Assembly (NCBI GenBank): GCA_902772745.1
Contig: CACYBV010000262.1
Span: 1-9,916, forward strand
Length of the DNA stretch: 9,916 nucleotides
DNA from: an uncultured Eubacteriales bacterium
Lineage (GTDB): Bacteria; Bacillota; Clostridia; Lachnospirales; Lachnospiraceae
Direction of reading: 5' to 3'
The position numbers and the translations under genes were made by a program. The notes under the pieces are model-generated. The model saw only the letters and a program-made list of their open reading frames with translations, was not told the DNA's origin and did no database searches. Of this stretch, positions 6,497 through 9,916 are shown in pieces. Position 1 is the first letter of the stretch. Each line of letters starts with the position of its first letter.

Positions 6497-7971
6497 AGAC
6501 CGAGCTCCTCCACAAGCTCTTTCACATATTCCGTATCGCTGTAGGGATACTTCACGCCCATCTCCTCCTGCCAGCTTTCGTGGCCGAGCCCGATGATTGT
6601 GATCAGATCGCCTTCCTGCGCGTTTTCAATCGCATAGCGGATCGCTTCTTTGCGGTTTTTGATCGCGATATAGTTCGGGTTCGGCGCCTTATGAAGGCCG
6701 ACCTCCGTGTCCGCGAGGATCTGTTCAAAACTCTCCCAGCGGTTGTGCCCGGAAGTCACAATCGAGAAGTCCGCAAGCGTTCCCGCAGCTTCGCCCATAC
6801 CGTATCTGCGTCCTTTCGAGCGGTTTCCATCCGCGCCGAAGATGCAGATGAGGCGTTTGGGGCGGTATTCGCGAAGCGCCTTCAGATGCTGCCAGGTACT
6901 CGCGCCGTTATGCGCAAAGTCCACACAGACCGAAAACTTTCCCTTATACACGATATCCGCGCGTCCTTTGATATGGATATTCGCAAGCGCTTCCTTCATC
7001 GCGCAGTGCGGAATCTGTTCATGCGCCGCCACACCGATCGCAGCCAGCGCGTTCCACACATTATAGTCGCCGGGCAGGTTAATCCAGAAAGCGTCCTCGA
7101 TTTTTCCGCCGACATGAAAAGCGATGCCCGGCAGTTCTTCCTGTTCGTCAAATGTTTTTTCGATCTGCTCCGCATGGAAGTCGAAAGAAGGGTCCGCTCC
7201 GAAACGCTCCACAGGAACATTCACATACTGCATAACGCGGTCATAATAAGGGTCGTCCCCGTGGATCAGCGCCGTTTTCGAATGGTTCAAAAGCTGCGCC
7301 TTGCAGTACATATAATCTTCGAAAGTCTCATGCTCATTCGGCCCGATATGATCGCCTTCCTGGATGTTCATCAGGATTCCGTAGTCAAAGGTGAAGCCGT
7401 CCACGCGGTGCTGCTTCATGCCCTGCGAGCTGACCTCCAGAACCGCCGCATCGCAGCCGGCATTCACCATCTGCCGAAGATACATCTGCACTTCGTTGGA
7501 CTCGGGCGTCGTATTGCTGAGCTCGTAGACTTTTCCGTCGATAATCGCGCCGTTCGTTCCGATCGTTCCGACCTTGTGGCCGCCGACCCTGAGAATTTCG
7601 GCGAGCATGTGCGTCGTGGTGGTTTTCCCTTTGGAACCTGTAATCCCGACCATCATCAGCTGATCCGCCGGATGCCGGTACCAGGCCGCGTAGATGAAGG
7701 CGCCGGCTGTTCTTGTGTTCTCCACCCGTATCACTGTCGCCCCTTCCGGGATCCCGGTTTCCTTGTCGGTGACAAAGGCCGTAACACCGTCTTCGGCGAG
7801 CTTTTCCATGACATCCGGACTGTGCGTGTCGAAACGCGCCCCGGTCGTACAGATAAAAAGGTCTCCCGGAACCGCGCGCCGGTTGTCACGGCTGATGCCG
7901 GTTACCTGCAGGTCATCGCTGCCGCTCACGACCGTATAGGGAATTCTCTGAAGCAATTCGCTGATTTTCAT
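6493..7971 (-). CDS. murE: MurE-like UDP-MurNAc-L-Ala-D-Glu:amino acid ligase with atypical specificity motif
   Basis: A 492-residue Mur ligase with three domains: an N-terminal UDP-binding region (1-100, GDLFICTTGARFDTH at 36-50), the central ATPase (P-loop GITGSKGKTTT 109-119, TTPES 154-158, EVSSQ 179-183, presumed carbamylated K224) and a C-terminal amino-acid-binding domain (about 335-492). MurE adds the third residue of the peptidoglycan stem peptide, meso-DAP or L-Lys, in the cytoplasm. DHIGPNEHETFEDY (207-220) and DFAHNG (351-356) resemble streptococcal Lys-type MurE as I recall it. The usual specificity motif (DNPR in DAP enzymes) reads GHNR (408-411), and GKGHE is GLGHE (461-465), so the third amino acid cannot be assigned; a paralogue with another role is possible. 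The ATG at 7969-7971 has AGGAAA just upstream and gives the standard N-terminus. A GTG at 8026-8028 could add 19 residues but is barely downstream of the predicted transcription start. Confidence 0.85.
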   Translation of the reverse strand: MKISELLQRIPYTVVSGSDDLQVTGISRDNRRAVPGDLFICTTGARFDTHSPDVMEKLAEDGVTAFVTDKETGIPEGATVIRVENTRTAGAFIYAAWYRHPADQLMMVGITGSKGKTTTTHMLAEILRVGGHKVGTIGTNGAIIDGKVYELSNTTPESNEVQMYLRQMVNAGCDAAVLEVSSQGMKQHRVDGFTFDYGILMNIQEGDHIGPNEHETFEDYMYCKAQLLNHSKTALIHGDDPYYDRVMQYVNVPVERFGADPSFDFHAEQIEKTFDEQEELPGIAFHVGGKIEDAFWINLPGDYNVWNALAAIGVAAHEQIPHCAMKEALANIHIKGRADIVYKGKFSVCVDFAHNGASTWQHLKALREYRPKRLICIFGADGNRSKGRRYGMGEAAGTLADFSIVTSGHNRWESFEQILADTEVGLHKAPNPNYIAIKNRKEAIRYAIENAQEGDLITIIGLGHESWQEEMGVKYPYSDTEYVKELVEELGL

Positions 7972-7993
7972 AACATTTCCTGATTCTTCCTGA

Positions 7994-8026
7994 TAAAAAC
8001 TGCCGGAGGCCGGCGGCAGAAGCCGC
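7994..8026 (-). promoter_or_regulatory. Attenuator-like leader: terminator hairpin with competing hairpin before murE
   Basis: In the RNA sense, CTGCCG (8019-8014) pairs with CGGCAG (8005-8000) and is followed by a run of five uridines, a short intrinsic-terminator shape that ends about 25 bases before the murE ATG. An alternative hairpin, GCGGC-TTCT-GCCGC (8026-8013), uses the same bases as the terminator's 5' arm, so the two cannot form together. The promoter lies immediately upstream. The ligand or signal, if any, is unknown; the leader of about 65 nt is too short for a T-box. Confidence 0.45.
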
Positions 8027-8042
8027 ACAAAACTCCGACGAT

Positions 8043-8071
8043 ATTATACTCGCTCAAATCGGTTCTGTCAA
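8043..8071 (-). promoter_or_regulatory. Consensus sigma-A (sigma-70) promoter for the murE-hisS-aspS unit
   Basis: On the minus strand TTGACA (8071-8066) and TATAAT (8048-8043) are separated by exactly 17 bases, a perfect match to the vegetative consensus. The predicted start near 8036 gives a leader of about 65 nt to the murE ATG. A short palindrome, TGATAATCA (8073-8081), sits directly upstream of the -35 and could be an operator, but it is too short to call. The remaining stretch between here and the terminator at 8178 shows nothing further that I can support. Confidence 0.9.
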
Positions 8072-8177
8072 TTGATAATCACCGGGAGCAGCATAAAGCC
8101 GCTTTTCCGGAAAGTGCACGCGTTCGTCAAATCTCCTGTGCGCACGCACACGCCGGTTCCTGTCATTTCGGATCATG

Positions 8178-8205
8178 AAAAACCCCGCGGATGAACCCGC
8201 GGGGT
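8178..8205 (-). terminator. Rho-independent terminator of the alcohol dehydrogenase gene
   Basis: In the RNA sense, ACCCCGCGG (8205-8197) pairs perfectly with CCGCGGGGT (8190-8182) around a six-base loop, and a run of five thymines follows (8182-8178). It begins 30 bases after the dehydrogenase stop codon and separates that gene from the murE promoter. Confidence 0.92.
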
Positions 8206-8235
8206 AAAATACTGTCTTCCTGTATTTTCCGGCAA

Positions 8236-9411
8236 TTACACCATCATCTGATAAATCTTTGTGCAGTCCTCCGCATTCAGCGTCACAAATCCGCTGATCG
8301 AACCCTGGCGTCCGTCGCCGTAGCAAAGCACTTCCACAAGCTTCGGGATATCCTCTTCCTTCGCGCCCAGTTCCTCGAAGTTTTTGGGCATGCCGATCGA
8401 GATCAGGAAGTTTCGCAGCGCTTCGATGCCGGCCTTTGCGGTGACTTCCGGATGATCGAAGTCCATCTGCTGTCCCCAGACGCGTACGGCAGCCTTGGCA
8501 AAGCGCATCACGTCGTGGTTCATGACATAGGTAAATACCGCGGGCATCGTCACAGCAAGGCCTGCGCCGTGTGCGCAGTCATAAAGCGCGGAAAGTTCAT
8601 GCTCGATGTTGTGGCTGTTCCAGTCCTGCGAGCGGCCGACGCCGACCGTGTTGTTGTGGGCGACCATGCCTGCCCACATGATGTTGGCGCGCGCTTCATA
8701 ATTGTGCGGGTCCGCAATCACGCGCGGCCCTTCGTGAACCATGGTGAGAAGCAGCGCTTCGATCAGGCGGTCCGTGACCTCAACCTCTTTGGTATTGGTA
8801 AGATAACGTTCATAAAGATGCGCGATGATATCGGTAATGCCCGCCGCGGTCTGGTACGGCGGAAGTGTTTCCGTCAGCGCCGGGTTCAGAATGCTGAACT
8901 TCGGGCGGATCGCGTCGCCGGATGCACCGCGTTTGAACATGCCCTCTTCCCTGGTGATTACAGAGTCCGGACTGCCTTCCGATCCCGCCGCGGCGATCGT
9001 AAGGATCGTTCCGACGGGAAGCGCCTGTTCAATCCGTTTTCCCTCATAGAAATCCCAGAAATCGCCGTCATATACGGTTCCCGCGGCGATCGCCTTCGAG
9101 GAGTCGATTGTCGATCCGCCGCCGACAGCGAGGATGAAATCCACGCCTTCTTTCCTGCACAGATCGATGCCTTCATACACAAGGCCGGATCTCGGGTTCG
9201 GTTTGACGCCGCCGAGCTCCAGATACGGAATATTCTCTTTTTCGAGAGAAGCCTTCACACGGTCGAGAAGGCCGGAGCGGATCACGGATCCTCCGCCGTA
9301 ATGCAAAAGGACCCTGGTTCCGCCGAAGCGTTTCACGTAAGCGCCGGCTTCATTTTCGGTGTCCTTTCCGAAAACAAAACAAGTCGGAGAATAAAAAGTA
9401 AAGTTGTTCAT
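8236..9411 (-). CDS. Iron-dependent alcohol dehydrogenase, YqhD/BdhA type
   Basis: A complete 391-residue group III metal-dependent alcohol dehydrogenase. The family reduces aldehydes to alcohols with NAD(P)H in the cytoplasm, and YqhD-type members mostly use NADPH. The Rossmann half carries HYGGGS (37-42), typical of YqhD/BdhA, and the nucleotide signature GGGSTIDSSK (97-106). The metal ligands are all present at D194, H198, H267 and H281, the same numbers as in E. coli YqhD. The ligand-bearing segment reads HNIEHELSALYDCAHGAG (267-284). AGGAGG at 9420-9425, eight bases before the ATG, fixes the start. A strong terminator follows and the upstream flavoprotein gene ends 58 bp away behind a weak terminator, so it may be transcribed alone, although I see no convincing promoter. 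The natural substrate, for instance butyraldehyde in fermentation or a toxic aldehyde, cannot be told from sequence. Confidence 0.94.
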   Translation of the reverse strand: MNNFTFYSPTCFVFGKDTENEAGAYVKRFGGTRVLLHYGGGSVIRSGLLDRVKASLEKENIPYLELGGVKPNPRSGLVYEGIDLCRKEGVDFILAVGGGSTIDSSKAIAAGTVYDGDFWDFYEGKRIEQALPVGTILTIAAAGSEGSPDSVITREEGMFKRGASGDAIRPKFSILNPALTETLPPYQTAAGITDIIAHLYERYLTNTKEVEVTDRLIEALLLTMVHEGPRVIADPHNYEARANIMWAGMVAHNNTVGVGRSQDWNSHNIEHELSALYDCAHGAGLAVTMPAVFTYVMNHDVMRFAKAAVRVWGQQMDFDHPEVTAKAGIEALRNFLISIGMPKNFEELGAKEEDIPKLVEVLCYGDGRQGSISGFVTLNAEDCTKIYQMMV

Positions 9412-9419
9412 TCAGTCTT

Positions 9420-9425
9420 CCTCCT
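9420..9425 (-). promoter_or_regulatory. Strong ribosome binding site of the alcohol dehydrogenase gene
   Basis: A full AGGAGG on the minus strand, eight bases before the ATG at 9409-9411. This fits high expression and fixes the start. Confidence 0.85.
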
Positions 9426-9438
9426 GGAATTGTTTTAT

Positions 9439-9467
9439 AAAAACCGGCGTTTTTCACGTTCTGCCGG
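9439..9467 (-). terminator. Weak intrinsic terminator after the GltD-like gene
   Basis: In the RNA sense, CCGGC (9467-9463) pairs with GCCGG (9448-9444), followed by a run of five thymines (9443-9439). The stem is only five base pairs and the loop 14 bases, though an inner CGT/ACG pairing may help. Read-through into the dehydrogenase gene is possible. Confidence 0.45.
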
Positions 9468-9469
9468 AA

Positions 9470-9916
9470 TTATTTTCTGAGCGCTTCGTCAATCGCTTTT
9501 GCGGCAACCTTTCCGGCGCCCATCGCGGAAATGACGGTCGCGGCGCCGGTGACGGCGTCTCCGCCCGCATAAACATGCTCGCGCGAAGTAAGGCCGTCTT
9601 CGCTGATGATGATGCCGCCGCGGCGGTTCACCTCAAGACCCGCGGTCGTGTTCTTTATCAGCGGATTCGGAGAAGTGCCGATCGCCATGATGACCGTATC
9701 CACATGGAGCTCAAACTCGGAACCGGGGATCTCGACAGGTCTGCGGCGGCCGGAAGCATCGGGTTCGCCAAGCTGCATCCTGATGCAGCGGATGCCCGTG
9801 ACAAAACCGTTTCTCGGGTCTCTCGGATCCTCGGGATTATTGAATCCGAGAATCTCGACCGGATTATTCAGAAGCTGGAAATCAATACCCTCTTCTTCCG
9901 CATGTTCGACTTCCTC
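9470..9916 (-). CDS. NADPH-dependent glutamate synthase small subunit-like flavoprotein (GltD/GltA/NfnB family), N-terminus outside window
   Basis: The last 148 codons of a pyridine nucleotide-disulphide oxidoreductase-type FAD protein; the frame is open to the right edge. Visible are a segment rich in acidic residues (EEVEHAEEEGIDF), then VDTVIMAIGTSPNP and the FAD-binding HVYAGGDAVTGAATV stretch, ending AAKAIDEALRK. That C-terminal pattern is shared by the small subunit of glutamate synthase, the homomeric GltA proteins of clostridia and archaea, and the NfnB subunit of the electron-bifurcating ferredoxin:NADP oxidoreductase. The family carries electrons between NADPH, FAD and partner iron-sulphur centres. 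Which member this is depends on the missing N-terminal cluster-binding domain and on the gene to the right, for example an NfnA/SudB-like partner. The frame is intact and there is no sign of decay. A weak terminator lies just after the stop. Confidence 0.85.
   Translation of the reverse strand, partial: EEVEHAEEEGIDFQLLNNPVEILGFNNPEDPRDPRNGFVTGIRCIRMQLGEPDASGRRRPVEIPGSEFELHVDTVIMAIGTSPNPLIKNTTAGLEVNRRGGIIISEDGLTSREHVYAGGDAVTGAATVISAMGAGKVAAKAIDEALRK

Noticed and set aside
6580..7983. Plus-strand open frame of 467 codons
   Set aside because: It is antisense to murE, whose motifs and frame are intact; the sequence is Arg/His/Val-rich without recognisable domains.
7972..8036. T-box or other large riboswitch before the synthetase operon
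   Set aside because: The leader is only about 65 nt and I see no T-box consensus or specifier stem; only a simple attenuator-like pair of hairpins fits.
8105..8152. Short palindrome TTTCCGGAAA and the GTGCGCACGCACAC tract upstream of the murE promoter as operators
   Set aside because: They are too short and isolated to assign to any regulator family.
8054..8326. Small minus-strand frame of 90 codons overlapping the dehydrogenase 3' end
   Set aside because: It overlaps the dehydrogenase in another frame and runs through the terminator and the -35 region of the murE promoter, and it shows no family features.
8191..9480. Plus-strand open frame of 429 codons
   Set aside because: It is antisense to the iron alcohol dehydrogenase, runs through its terminator and has no recognisable motifs or good ribosome binding site.

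Overview
The window looks like chromosomal DNA from a fairly GC-rich member of the Bacillota, most likely class Clostridia and perhaps near Lachnospiraceae. This is an inference. It rests on strong AGGAGG-type ribosome binding sites, a consensus sigma-A promoter, a clostridial-type sugar kinase beside AraD, an archaeal-type aspartyl-tRNA synthetase, and a MurE with streptococcal-like sequence blocks. All seven genes I support lie on the minus strand, so transcription runs from right to left. The long plus-strand open frames are antisense shadows.

Reading in the direction of transcription, the right edge holds the C-terminal 148 codons of a GltD/GltA/NfnB-like NADPH-dependent flavoprotein, followed by a weak terminator. 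Next is a complete iron-dependent, YqhD-type alcohol dehydrogenase with all four metal ligands, closed by a strong intrinsic terminator at about 8178-8205. A perfect TTGACA-N17-TATAAT promoter at 8043-8071 then drives a second unit. Its short leader contains a terminator-like hairpin with a competing alternative hairpin. The unit runs murE-like, hisS (overlapping by ATGA) and, 120 bp further on, an archaeal-type aspS (AspRS2). The gaps on both sides of aspS hold degenerate GTCATCCCG...GGGATCCC inverted repeats of the dispersed, REP-like kind.

A third group is a FGGY sugar kinase and L-ribulose-5-phosphate 4-epimerase (araD), only 11 bp apart. Together they would convert L-ribulose to D-xylulose 5-phosphate, the lower part of L-arabinose catabolism. 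Isomerase, transporter and regulator are not in the window. The left edge holds a membrane polyprenyl-phosphate sugar-1-phosphate transferase that starts an exopolysaccharide-type lipid-linked glycan. Its last residues lie outside the window.

Most of the window is housekeeping or ordinary catabolism, and I see no novel defence or mobile system. The points most worth a second look are the MurE-like ligase with a replaced amino-acid-specificity motif, the attenuator-like leader in front of murE-hisS-aspS, the archaeal-type AspRS framed by inverted repeats, and the unusual nucleotide-binding motif of the sugar kinase. No tRNA, rRNA, CRISPR array or insertion sequence was seen.
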